Made by a program: the position numbers and the translations under genes. Positions 26,254-34,482 of a stretch of DNA of 60,038 bases are shown here, in pieces. The notes beneath the pieces are model-generated. The model was not told the origin of the DNA, did no database searches, and worked only from the letters and a program-made list of their open reading frames with translations. The stretch covers positions 1-60,038 of the forward strand of contig JAFTGC010000028.1 of NCBI GenBank assembly GCA_017458105.1, given 5' to 3'. How positions within the stretch are numbered: position 1 is the stretch's first letter; each line of letters starts with the position of its first letter. The stretch is from Ruminococcus sp. Lineage in GTDB: Bacteria > Bacillota > Clostridia > Oscillospirales > Acutalibacteraceae.

Positions 26254-26716
26254 TATTGACATCCTTTTTGAAAGTATCTGTAAAGAAAATAAGATATACA
26301 ACCATCAATACAGTGCCAATGGTTATGCAATAATCAGCAAAATTACATACAGGGCTAAAAAAAGAAAGCCTTAAGTAATCAATAACATAACCATACAAAA
26401 CCCTATCAATCAGGTTACCGATTCCTCCACCTATTATCAACGCAGCCGAAATATTGAACAGTTTCGATTTTATCCTTTTAAATATCATAATGTATATCAA
26501 AACGCAGATTATCAATGCGGTTAATACAACAAAAACCCAACGCATATCCTTGAACATTCCAAAGGCTACTCCCCTGTTTTCTACATAAATAAGGTCAAGC
26601 AAATGGGGTATGGCTGTTACCGTACCTGCTTCAGGCAGCGAACCTGCTACAAAGTACTTTATTACCTGGTCGATTACAACAACAGCAGCTGCAATTATAA
26701 GGGATAAAGCAATCAA
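26240..26716 (-). CDS. lspA: Lipoprotein signal peptidase II
   Basis: A 158-residue membrane aspartyl protease that cleaves lipoprotein signal peptides after lipidation. Four hydrophobic helices are apparent. The two catalytic aspartates lie in GGGIGNLIDRVLYG and VCNFADYCITIG. The N-terminus has VIDQVIKYFVA, and VENRGVAFGMF is a family motif. A TTG start is inferred, ten bases after AAGGA. It begins 20 bases after a strong terminator that follows ileS, so it needs read-through or its own unseen promoter. Confidence 0.93.
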   Translation of the reverse strand: MIALSLIIAAAVVVIDQVIKYFVAGSLPEAGTVTAIPHLLDLIYVENRGVAFGMFKDMRWVFVVLTALIICVLIYIMIFKRIKSKLFNISAALIIGGGIGNLIDRVLYGYVIDYLRLSFFSPVCNFADYCITIGTVLMVVYLIFFTDTFKKDVNNAKL

Positions 26717-26735
26717 AAATTACACATCCTTAAAG

Positions 26736-26764
26736 AAAACGGTGTACAAAGAGTACACCGTTTT
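26736..26764 (-). terminator. Intrinsic terminator after ileS
   Basis: Perfect 12-base-pair stem (26736-26747 with 26753-26764) with a five-base loop. On the minus strand the 3' arm ends in TTTT followed by CTTTA. It marks the end of the long miaB-to-ileS run. Confidence 0.85.
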
Positions 26765-26769
26765 ATAAT

Positions 26770-29538
26770 TTATTTTAAAACATCGGCACATCTTGCACAA
26801 AGTGTAGGATGCTCACTGTTCTGACCAACAGTTGTTGAATGTTCCCAACATCTCTCACATTTTTCACCTTCGGCAAGGTCAATTTCAACAGTTAACTCAT
26901 CGTTGCCGTTATCCTTGACATCTACACCCGAAACAATAAATGCGTCTTTAAGCTCATCCTCAACAGACTTGACAAAGTTAAGTGACTCACCACCACAGCT
27001 GAGGATAACCTTTGCGTCTAGTGACTTTCGGATTTTCTTAGCTTTAACAGCATCCTCCAGAGCCTTTTTAACTTCATCTCTAAGATTGTGGATTTTATCC
27101 CACTTTTCCATAAAGTTTGACTCAACTTCAACAGGGATTTCACTCGGAATATCATTGAAAAGTACACACTCGGCATCTGCATCCTTGGTGTGAGGCATAT
27201 ACTTCCAAATCTCGTCCGATGTATAGGCAAGGATTGGACTGATAAGCCTTGTGAGCGAATCAAGGATAATATAAATAGCCGTCTGTGCTGCTCTTCTTGA
27301 TTTACCGTCCGACTTCTCTGTATAAAGTCTGTCCTTTAGAACATCGAGGTAGAAGTTAGACATATCAATTACACAGAAGTTTCTTACCGAATGGTAAACC
27401 TGATGGAACTCGTATTTGTCATAAGATGTTTTTGCCTTTGCAATAAGCTCGTTTAACTTAACAAGTGCCCATTTATCTATTGGATAAAGCTCGTCAACTG
27501 CTACTGCATCTTCGTCAGGATTAAAGTCATAAAGATTACCCAGAATATATCTTGCAGTGTTTCTGATTTTTCTATAGGATTCCGAAAGCTGTTTTAGAAT
27601 TTCTTTGGAAATTCTGATGTCTGCATGGTAATCTGATGAAGCAACCCAAAGTCTGAGAACATCGGCACCGTACTGATTGACAATTTCCTCAGGTTCAATA
27701 CCGTTGCCGAGGGATTTACTCATTTTTCTGCCCTCGCCGTCAACAACCCAACCGTGTGTCAGGATTGCTTTGTAAGGTGCTGTACCCTCGGTTGCTACAG
27801 AAGTAAGCAATGAACTCTGGAACCAACCTCTGTACTGATCGGCACCCTCAAGATAGAGATCTGCCGGCCATTTAAGATAATCACGCTGTTTAAGAACGGC
27901 TGCATGGGATGATCCACTGTCAAACCAAACATCCATAATGTCCTTTTCTTTTTCAAAGTGTGTACCACCACACTTATGACACTTGGTACCCTCAGGGAGA
28001 ATTTCTTCTGCTGACTTAATAAACCATGCGTCACTGCCCTGTTCTTTGAACAGCTCTGACACAGCGGACATTGCCTCTTTTTCAATTAAAGGCTCATTAC
28101 AGTCATTACAGTAGAAGATAGGTATTGGCACGCCCCATTTTCTCTGACGTGAAATACACCAGTCTTTTCTTTCTCTAACCATATTAGTGATACGGTCTTT
28201 GCCCCAAGCAGGAATCCACTCAACTGTATTGATAGCATCAACAGCTTTATCCTTAAAGTCATCAACTGAACAGAACCACTGATCGGTTGCACGGAAAAGC
28301 ACCGGATGCTTACATCTCCAACAGTGTGGATACTGGTGAATAAGCTTTTTAATTGCAAAAAGTCTGCCTGTTTCTTCAAGGTGAAGAGCAATAGGCTTAT
28401 TTGCATCATCTGTTGAAAGTCCGGCAAATTGACCGGCTTCTTCTGTAAGAACTCCGTCGGCATTTACAGGAACGATAATTGGAATTTCAGGATAATTTCT
28501 GCATACATCATAGTCCTCGATACCGTGACCGGGTGCTGTGTGAACACAACCGGTACCGCTTTCAAGTGTTACATGGTCACCTACGATTACAAGTGACTCT
28601 CTGTCAAGGAAAGGATGTGCAGTCTTCATATATTCTAGGTCGCTGCCGCTGAAAGTTGCAACCACCTCATAATTTTCTATTTCTGCGGCTTCCAACGCTG
28701 ATTTATACAACTCTTCAGCCATAACATAATACTCGTCATTTGCCTTGATGACAGAATAAATAAATGATGGGCCAACACAGATTGCGACATTGGCAGGAAG
28801 AGTCCAGGTTGTTGTTGTCCAAATTACAAAGTTGACCTTTTCAGGGTCAATACCAATTGCTGAGAATTTGCCTTTATCATCTGTAACCTTAAACTTTACA
28901 TAAATTGAGTGACAAGGGTCTTCCTCATACTCAATTTCTGCTTCAGCAAGAGCAGTTTTACAATCAGAACACCAATAAACAGGCTTAAGACCCTTATAGA
29001 TATAACCCTTGCAGGCCATTTCTGAGAAAATCTCAATCTGTTTTGCTTCAAAATCATGTGTGAGTGTGATATAAGGATTGTCCCACTCGGCTATTACGCC
29101 CAATCTTTTGAACTGATTACGCTGGTCATCAAGATAACCGAGTGTAAAATCACGGCACATACTTCTAAGCTCAGTATCGGAAATTGTTGTCGAATTACCT
29201 ACACCTGCTTTTGCCCTTGCCTTAAGCTCGGTTGGCAGTCCGTGGGTATCCCAACCCGGCACATAAGGTGCTTTGAATCCGGACATATTTTTGTATCTGA
29301 CAATAAAATCCTTCAGCACTTTGTTAAGTGAAGTACCAAGATGTACATTGCCGTTTGCATAAGGAGGGCCATCGTGAAGCACGAAAAGCGGTTTGCCTTC
29401 ATTTTTCTCCATCAGCTTATCATAAATTCTGCTCTCCTCCCAATTTTTGAGTGTAACAGGCTCGCTCTTAGGCAAACCAGCTCTCATAGGAAAATCGGTT
29501 TTTGGGAGGTTGAGAGTTTTATTATAATCTTGTGACAT
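26770..29538 (-). CDS. ileS: Isoleucyl-tRNA synthetase
   Basis: A 922-residue class I synthetase. The ATP-binding HIGH motif appears as PPYANGNVHLGTSLNK, and KMSKS is intact (GRKMSKSLGNG). CP1 editing segments are TGCVHTAPGHGIEDYD and WTTTTWTLPAN. A C-terminal zinc site is present (CERCWEHSTTVG and CARCADVL), which matches the bacterial type 1 enzyme. The ATG at 29538 (MSQDYNKTLNLP) is preferred; a TTG two codons upstream is closer to the GGAG ribosome binding site and remains possible. Only about 30 bases separate it from divIVA, so there is no T-box leader of its own. Confidence 0.96.
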   Translation of the reverse strand: MSQDYNKTLNLPKTDFPMRAGLPKSEPVTLKNWEESRIYDKLMEKNEGKPLFVLHDGPPYANGNVHLGTSLNKVLKDFIVRYKNMSGFKAPYVPGWDTHGLPTELKARAKAGVGNSTTISDTELRSMCRDFTLGYLDDQRNQFKRLGVIAEWDNPYITLTHDFEAKQIEIFSEMACKGYIYKGLKPVYWCSDCKTALAEAEIEYEEDPCHSIYVKFKVTDDKGKFSAIGIDPEKVNFVIWTTTTWTLPANVAICVGPSFIYSVIKANDEYYVMAEELYKSALEAAEIENYEVVATFSGSDLEYMKTAHPFLDRESLVIVGDHVTLESGTGCVHTAPGHGIEDYDVCRNYPEIPIIVPVNADGVLTEEAGQFAGLSTDDANKPIALHLEETGRLFAIKKLIHQYPHCWRCKHPVLFRATDQWFCSVDDFKDKAVDAINTVEWIPAWGKDRITNMVRERKDWCISRQRKWGVPIPIFYCNDCNEPLIEKEAMSAVSELFKEQGSDAWFIKSAEEILPEGTKCHKCGGTHFEKEKDIMDVWFDSGSSHAAVLKQRDYLKWPADLYLEGADQYRGWFQSSLLTSVATEGTAPYKAILTHGWVVDGEGRKMSKSLGNGIEPEEIVNQYGADVLRLWVASSDYHADIRISKEILKQLSESYRKIRNTARYILGNLYDFNPDEDAVAVDELYPIDKWALVKLNELIAKAKTSYDKYEFHQVYHSVRNFCVIDMSNFYLDVLKDRLYTEKSDGKSRRAAQTAIYIILDSLTRLISPILAYTSDEIWKYMPHTKDADAECVLFNDIPSEIPVEVESNFMEKWDKIHNLRDEVKKALEDAVKAKKIRKSLDAKVILSCGGESLNFVKSVEDELKDAFIVSGVDVKDNGNDELTVEIDLAEGEKCERCWEHSTTVGQNSEHPTLCARCADVLK

Positions 29539-29567
29539 AGTCAAATTCTCTCCATTTATATAAAAAA

Positions 29568-30275
29568 TTATTCATCAACATCATAATTGCTGCCGAACTT
29601 GAGTACACCGAACTTTCTTGTATGTTCACCTACAGCTGCACTCAAATCATCCTCGGAAGCTTCAACCGCTACTGGAGCCTCGATTTTTACAGGCTCTGCA
29701 GGCTTTTCTTCCTCAGATTTTACTGCAAAAGGTTCTGCAGGCTGTGCTACTACTGCTTTTAAGTCTGTTGCCTTTGGTGTAGGGAACTCCTTATCAAGTC
29801 TTGCTTTTAACTCAGCAACATTTTTCTCGGCAGGGAGGGCTGAAACCAAATCAATGCAATCCTTCATTTTTGCAAAAATTTCTGCACGCATTTCTGCAGC
29901 AAGATTATGGAGTGCACTTAAATCTTCTTTCTCTTTAGCTATCTCATTCTGTATATTTACCTGAATCTGCTTTGACTGTTCTTCGGCATTTTTAATGATA
30001 ACCTCTGATTTTTCGTTTGCCTCTTTAAGGGTTGTGTCGGCTACCTTTTGTGCTGAAAGAAGAGCATTTCTTACTGTTTCTTCATCTGAACGATATTGTT
30101 CAATTCTTGTTGCAAGTATGTCCATTTTATGAACAAGCTCAGCTTTTTCGCCGTTCATCTGTTCAAATGTTTCAACTACCTCATCAATAAAAGCATCAAC
30201 ATCCTCTGCTCTATAGTAAGATGAACCTCTGCCTGTTCTAAATTTAACTTCTTTAATTTCATCAATTGTCAACAT
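29568..30275 (-). CDS. divIVA: DivIVA-like cell division/polarity protein
   Basis: A 235-residue coiled-coil protein that gathers at curved membrane and division sites. The N-terminal lipid-binding segment, VKFRTGRGSSYYRAEDVDAF, corresponds to the conserved F..a.rGY...eVD pattern, although the usual GY is replaced by SSYY. A long coiled coil (residues 35-130) and a Glu/Pro/Ala-rich linker follow, then a short conserved-looking tail (HTRKFGVLKFGSNY). It sits in the standard sepF-ylmH-divIVA-ileS order, 13 bases after the S4 gene. Confidence 0.9.
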   Translation of the reverse strand: MLTIDEIKEVKFRTGRGSSYYRAEDVDAFIDEVVETFEQMNGEKAELVHKMDILATRIEQYRSDEETVRNALLSAQKVADTTLKEANEKSEVIIKNAEEQSKQIQVNIQNEIAKEKEDLSALHNLAAEMRAEIFAKMKDCIDLVSALPAEKNVAELKARLDKEFPTPKATDLKAVVAQPAEPFAVKSEEEKPAEPVKIEAPVAVEASEDDLSAAVGEHTRKFGVLKFGSNYDVDE

Positions 30276-30288
30276 TATGCAGCACTCC

Positions 30289-31032
30289 TTATATAAATTG
30301 TTTAACTCTAATTTTAATGCGACCTTTTTTGGTCAATGTGCCGATTTCGGACAAAATAAATTTACCGTATTTCCTTATTGAAAATGTATCGCCTGCTTCA
30401 ACTTTTGCACTGACATTATCGGTTTGAATCTGATTTTTAAAAACCACACCCGACAAAATCAAGACACGGGTTTTCTCTCTGCTTAATCCGGTAATGGCTG
30501 CCACGATATTGTCAAGACGCAATGACGACACTGTATAATCAACCTCTTTGAACTTTAGCGAATAGGTAAAACCTGACAAATCAGCCTTCTTAGATTTTAC
30601 ACCAACTCTTGCCACCTTGTCAACCCGTGATATGATATAATCGCAATGATTTGAAAGAACAAACACATATGTCTTACCCTGCTGACAGATAATATCACCA
30701 ATTACAGCTCTTTCAAGTCCGGTTGATAATATTGTGCCTAGGAACTGACTGTGATTAAGTACATCCTGCCTGCGGTAGGTAAATTCAACAGGCGTTATCG
30801 GGAAGTCCTCATTTTCAGCAAAAAAACCAAGAACAGCACGTTGACTGCCGTTGTATCCGCCAAAAAATTTATAGTCGCTAATACCAAAATCTTTAAGGGC
30901 ATTTAAGCAGACGGAAATTTCCTGCTCATTCAAAAATTTGCTGAAAACAGGTTTATTCCTCTCCAGAGCAAGGTAGTACAAATCGGAAATTCTCGAAATC
31001 AGCAGTCCATTGTTATCACCCGGGGTGTTCAT
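30289..31032 (-). CDS. ylmH: YlmH-type S4 RNA-binding protein
   Basis: A 247-residue protein with a YlmH N-terminal region (FLNEQEISVCLNALKDFG, then GSQRAVLGFFAEN) and a C-terminal S4 domain (SLRLDNIVAAITGLSREKTR). YlmH relatives bind ribosomes and have been linked to rescue of stalled translation and to cell division. The start ATG shares its bases with the sepF stop region (one-base overlap), so translation is coupled. Assignment follows both sequence and the sepF-ylmH-divIVA context. Confidence 0.88.
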   Translation of the reverse strand: MNTPGDNNGLLISRISDLYYLALERNKPVFSKFLNEQEISVCLNALKDFGISDYKFFGGYNGSQRAVLGFFAENEDFPITPVEFTYRRQDVLNHSQFLGTILSTGLERAVIGDIICQQGKTYVFVLSNHCDYIISRVDKVARVGVKSKKADLSGFTYSLKFKEVDYTVSSLRLDNIVAAITGLSREKTRVLILSGVVFKNQIQTDNVSAKVEAGDTFSIRKYGKFILSEIGTLTKKGRIKIRVKQFI

Positions 31033-31544
31033 TATTTAAAGAACATTCCGTTATTTTCAAGCTCCCCCAAAAGATCATCACCTGTTAAATCAACATTGGA
31101 CGGCATAATAATAAATGTACTTTTGGCTATTCTCTTGAGTTTACCCTGCTTTGCGTATGCTACACCGCTGAGGAAATCTATAATTCTTTTTGACATTTCG
31201 TTGTTAGTATCCTCAAGGTTAAGAACAACTGTATTGTTCTTAATAAGCTCGTCAGCAATTTCACTTGTATCAGGGCCAAACCGTTCAGGCTTGAAGAGTA
31301 CAACCTTAATTTTTGCATTGCTTATATTTACAACTTTATTTCTACCCTCGTAGTCTGTGTACGAGTCAGAGTAACTTCTTGCTTCGTTTCTATCCATTCT
31401 GCCATAGTTCCCTTCACTGTCTCTTGCAAGATTATCATCATAATCTACTGCACTACTGTTATAATCATCATATCCGTAATCATCCTGAAATTCATCATCA
31501 GGTGAATCCCACATATTTTTTAATTTATCAAATATACCCGCCAT
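31032..31544 (-). CDS. sepF: Cell division protein SepF
   Basis: A 170-residue FtsZ-interacting protein. The N-terminal membrane-targeting helix is MAGIFDKLKNMW, followed by an acidic, Tyr/Asp-rich linker (residues 15-68). The SepF core (residues about 72-150) has VVLNLEDTNNEMSKRIIDF and LSGVAYAKQGKLKRIAKSTF and then FIIMPSNVDL. In the family, SepF rings bend FtsZ bundles and tether them to the membrane. It lies between ylmE and ylmH as in other Firmicutes. Confidence 0.93.
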   Translation of the reverse strand: MAGIFDKLKNMWDSPDDEFQDDYGYDDYNSSAVDYDDNLARDSEGNYGRMDRNEARSYSDSYTDYEGRNKVVNISNAKIKVVLFKPERFGPDTSEIADELIKNNTVVLNLEDTNNEMSKRIIDFLSGVAYAKQGKLKRIAKSTFIIMPSNVDLTGDDLLGELENNGMFFK

Positions 31545-31559
31545 AATATAAACCTCCTG

Positions 31560-32270
31560 TTATTTATAAACTCTATTGCCGAAAAGTGCCGAACCGATTC
31601 TCACCATATTGGCACCTTCCAAAATAGCTTCGTAGTAATCTGAGGACATCCCCATTGAAAGTATGTCCATAGATACATTATCTATGTTTTTTGCCGATAT
31701 GTCAAGAAAGATATTACGCATATCGTAAAAATATTTTCTGATTTTGTCAGAATTATCACAAATCGGTGGTATTGTCATAAGTCCTTTTATGTTAATTGAC
31801 GGCAAATCAATTATCTGCTCAATCAAATTTTCAAGATTTTGAGGTGAAACCCCTGATTTATTTTCTTCACCGCCGATGTTTACTTCTATAAGAACATCTG
31901 TGGTAAGGTTTTTATTTGTTGAAACTCTCGAAATTTCGCTTGCAAGTTTAACGGAATCCACCGACTGAATCAAATCGACTTTGCCTACAATCTGCCTTAC
32001 TTTATTACTTTGAAGATGTCCGATAAACTGCAGTGAGCAATTATCAAGATTATATTCATCATACTTTGAAAGCAACTCCTGAACACGGTTTTCACCTATA
32101 TGGTCAAGCCCCAGGGAAATAGCATAGTTTATATACTCCGGCTCAACGGTTTTAGTTGCAGAGAGAAATGTTATATCCTCTCTTTTTCTTCCTGAACGAA
32201 TTGCTGCTTCTGCAATTTTTTCATTGATGTATTTGTAGTTATATTCTATATCAGCTAATGATCTTTCCAT
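31560..32270 (-). CDS. ylmE: YggS/YlmE-family PLP-binding protein
   Basis: A 236-residue fold-type III PLP protein (PLPBP/YggS family) that helps keep PLP and amino-acid balance; no firm catalytic activity is known. The PLP lysine is in FLSATKTVEPEYIN. Other conserved parts are IGENRVQELLSKYDE, QFIGHLQSNKVRQIVG, and the C-terminal SMGMSSDYYEAILEGANMVR with phosphate-binding SMGMS. It overlaps the upstream HlyD-like gene by 20 bases and precedes sepF by 15 bases. Confidence 0.92.
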   Translation of the reverse strand: MERSLADIEYNYKYINEKIAEAAIRSGRKREDITFLSATKTVEPEYINYAISLGLDHIGENRVQELLSKYDEYNLDNCSLQFIGHLQSNKVRQIVGKVDLIQSVDSVKLASEISRVSTNKNLTTDVLIEVNIGGEENKSGVSPQNLENLIEQIIDLPSINIKGLMTIPPICDNSDKIRKYFYDMRNIFLDISAKNIDNVSMDILSMGMSSDYYEAILEGANMVRIGSALFGNRVYK

Positions 32271-33552
32271 CCTTTAAGTCACTCCCTTGTGTTACTATGT
32301 TATCATAAAGCGATATTGTTTCTCCTGTAAACAATATTCCTTCATCCGGTGCAGGGTCACAGATTACAAAGTCAGAACCGGAATAAATGACTGAAACTTC
32401 CTTAAACTGCAGTTCATTTCCATAGAGAACATATACACCCTGAACAGTTTTTTCTTCAACTTTAGTATTGCCGTCTTTATCCTCTACTTCTGCCTTGACC
32501 TTATTATTGTGAAGAGCCGACTTACTCACCCTTATTCCCTTATAAAAATCAAGGCAAATTTCTACATTTTCTTTGCGGATTTTTGCAAGATCGGCATTCA
32601 TATAATCGCACTTAAGAATCATAATGCTGTTGTCAGAATTTGAATCTTCATTTATTGCAACAATCGTTGCCGGAAGCGATTCGGTGGATGCGTAAGGAAT
32701 ATTAACTGTTACAGATTCGGCAGAATTGGTTGTGATGCTGAGTGCTTCCTCGGATGTAATTGAACAAACTATGTACCAGTTTACACCGCTTATCACCTTG
32801 CCCACAACATCATCCGAAACCTTTTTAGGCTTTGCGTCAATTATCTTATTAAACTGGGTAGCATTCATATCCATAATTTTGTTGTAATCGAAGATATTTT
32901 CATACCCATCGGTAGAAACAACAAAACAACCTGCACGCTTTGCCTTGACAGAAGCCATTATGTTGCTCGAGTCGGTTTTCAGAGAGTTGCTCTCAGCTGT
33001 CAGGGTGGCTATTCTTGAAGAAATATCAACTGCCCTTCCTGTGACTAAAAATCTTTCTGTAATAAGATAAGAGAGGTTGTCAGAATATGTCTGAGCCGCC
33101 GAAAAATTTTTGTCGGCAACACTTGTGTTCATATTTGTAATTGCATTGTCAATCTGGCTGTTGATTGTATCAATGCCAAAGTCGCCGTTTTTTGCAGTGA
33201 CATTAAGTTTTTTCAAACGATTTATCTCATTATCAATAATATCAAGCTTTTGATTCGTCAGGGCGTCATCTTCACTGTTATATATGTTTGCAATCTTCTG
33301 CCCTTTTGAAACCTGATCACCGTCGGAAACAGCATAAGAGATAACTCCGCTTTTTTCATTTTTAACAAGCACTTCATCCCTTAAAATAATTGCTTCTTTG
33401 TGAAGAGAATCGGCGGCTGTCATTTCAATTGCAACTTCGGTTTTTATTCCGCTCATATCAAACACTGAACTTATAAAAACCAAAACAACATATATTATTA
33501 TAAATACCGCTATCAGGGTGATTAAAAGCCTTTTTATTTTAGATTTATCCAT
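32251..33552 (-). CDS. HlyD-like membrane-anchored adaptor protein
   Basis: A 433-residue protein with one N-terminal transmembrane helix (LLITLIAVFIIIYVVLVFI) and a large outside part. A lipoyl-like segment, GVISYAVSDGDQVSKGQKIA, is split from the C-terminal barrel (VSVIYSGSDFVICDP, LFTGETISLYDNIVTQG) by a helical region (residues 105-200), which is the plan of HlyD/membrane-fusion adaptors. No ABC transporter partner is adjacent. Similar genes are often found beside sepF in Clostridia, so a role near the division site is possible but unproven. It overlaps miaA by eight bases. Confidence 0.75.
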   Translation of the reverse strand: MDKSKIKRLLITLIAVFIIIYVVLVFISSVFDMSGIKTEVAIEMTAADSLHKEAIILRDEVLVKNEKSGVISYAVSDGDQVSKGQKIANIYNSEDDALTNQKLDIIDNEINRLKKLNVTAKNGDFGIDTINSQIDNAITNMNTSVADKNFSAAQTYSDNLSYLITERFLVTGRAVDISSRIATLTAESNSLKTDSSNIMASVKAKRAGCFVVSTDGYENIFDYNKIMDMNATQFNKIIDAKPKKVSDDVVGKVISGVNWYIVCSITSEEALSITTNSAESVTVNIPYASTESLPATIVAINEDSNSDNSIMILKCDYMNADLAKIRKENVEICLDFYKGIRVSKSALHNNKVKAEVEDKDGNTKVEEKTVQGVYVLYGNELQFKEVSVIYSGSDFVICDPAPDEGILFTGETISLYDNIVTQGSDLKDGKIIS

Positions 33553-34477
33553 TATTGAGTCCTTTGCTTATAATTTCAAATGCTCTTTTTTGTATCTCTC
33601 TTTCGTTTATTTCATCAATATAAAGCCAATTTATCTGCTTATCACGCTTAAACCATGTAAGCTGGCGTTTGGCATAACGCCTTGTTTCTCTTTTTAAAAG
33701 CTCTTTACAATTTTCAAGTGTATCACGGTTTTCAAAATAAGGAATAAATTCCTTGTAACCGATTGCCTTTGAGGCAGTAGGGCTGAGGTTAAGTGATAAA
33801 ATCTTTTTTGCTTCATCCAGCAGTCCGTTTTCTGCCATTATATCAACCCTTTTATTTATCTTTTCATACAGGTATTCTCTTTTAGAAGCATTAAGACCGA
33901 TTTTTATGGGAGAATACGGCGATTCAGCGGCAAGAGCCTCTTTGTCAACAAGACTCTTGGGCTTGCCTGTCTGGAAGTAAATTTCCAAAGCACGGGCTAT
34001 TCTCTTGTGATTTTTTTCTATCGAAAGTTTTTCGTAGGATTCCCTGTCAACTTCATAAAGTTTTTTTAGAAGTTCATCGCTTGTTTTTTCCAATAGTTTT
34101 TTGCGAAGCTGTACATCAACCTTATACTCGGTAAACTGAATGTTTTTCAGAAGTGAATCGACATAAAGCCCTGTACCTCCGACAAGTATTGGGAGCTTGC
34201 CACGGGATGTTATTTCGTTTATAACCTGCTTTGCGTCTTCTACAAAATTTGCAACCGAATATTCATCCTCAGGATTTACAAAATCCATAAGATGGTGAGT
34301 AACACCGCACATCTCGTCAGGTGTAGGTTTGGCTGTTGCAATATTCATCTCTTTATAAATCTGCATTGAGTCAGCGGAGATAATTTCGCCGTTAAACTCT
34401 TTTGCAACAGCAATCGACAGCGAGGTTTTGCCCGAGGCTGTCGGTCCGACTATTGAAACAATTTTTACTTTTTCCAT
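33545..34477 (-). CDS. miaA: tRNA dimethylallyltransferase
   Basis: A 310-residue enzyme that adds an isopentenyl group to A37 of tRNAs reading UNN codons. The P-loop is VGPTASGKTSLSIAVA. DSMQIYKEMNIATAKPTPDE and HHLMDFVNPEDEYSVANF are family motifs. LVGGTGLYVDSLL and RRYAKRQLTWFKRD complete the set. The same run encodes MiaB, which uses the MiaA product. It begins five bases after mutL. Confidence 0.96.
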   Translation of the reverse strand: MEKVKIVSIVGPTASGKTSLSIAVAKEFNGEIISADSMQIYKEMNIATAKPTPDEMCGVTHHLMDFVNPEDEYSVANFVEDAKQVINEITSRGKLPILVGGTGLYVDSLLKNIQFTEYKVDVQLRKKLLEKTSDELLKKLYEVDRESYEKLSIEKNHKRIARALEIYFQTGKPKSLVDKEALAAESPYSPIKIGLNASKREYLYEKINKRVDIMAENGLLDEAKKILSLNLSPTASKAIGYKEFIPYFENRDTLENCKELLKRETRRYAKRQLTWFKRDKQINWLYIDEINEREIQKRAFEIISKGLNNG

Positions 34478-34482
34478 CCGTA

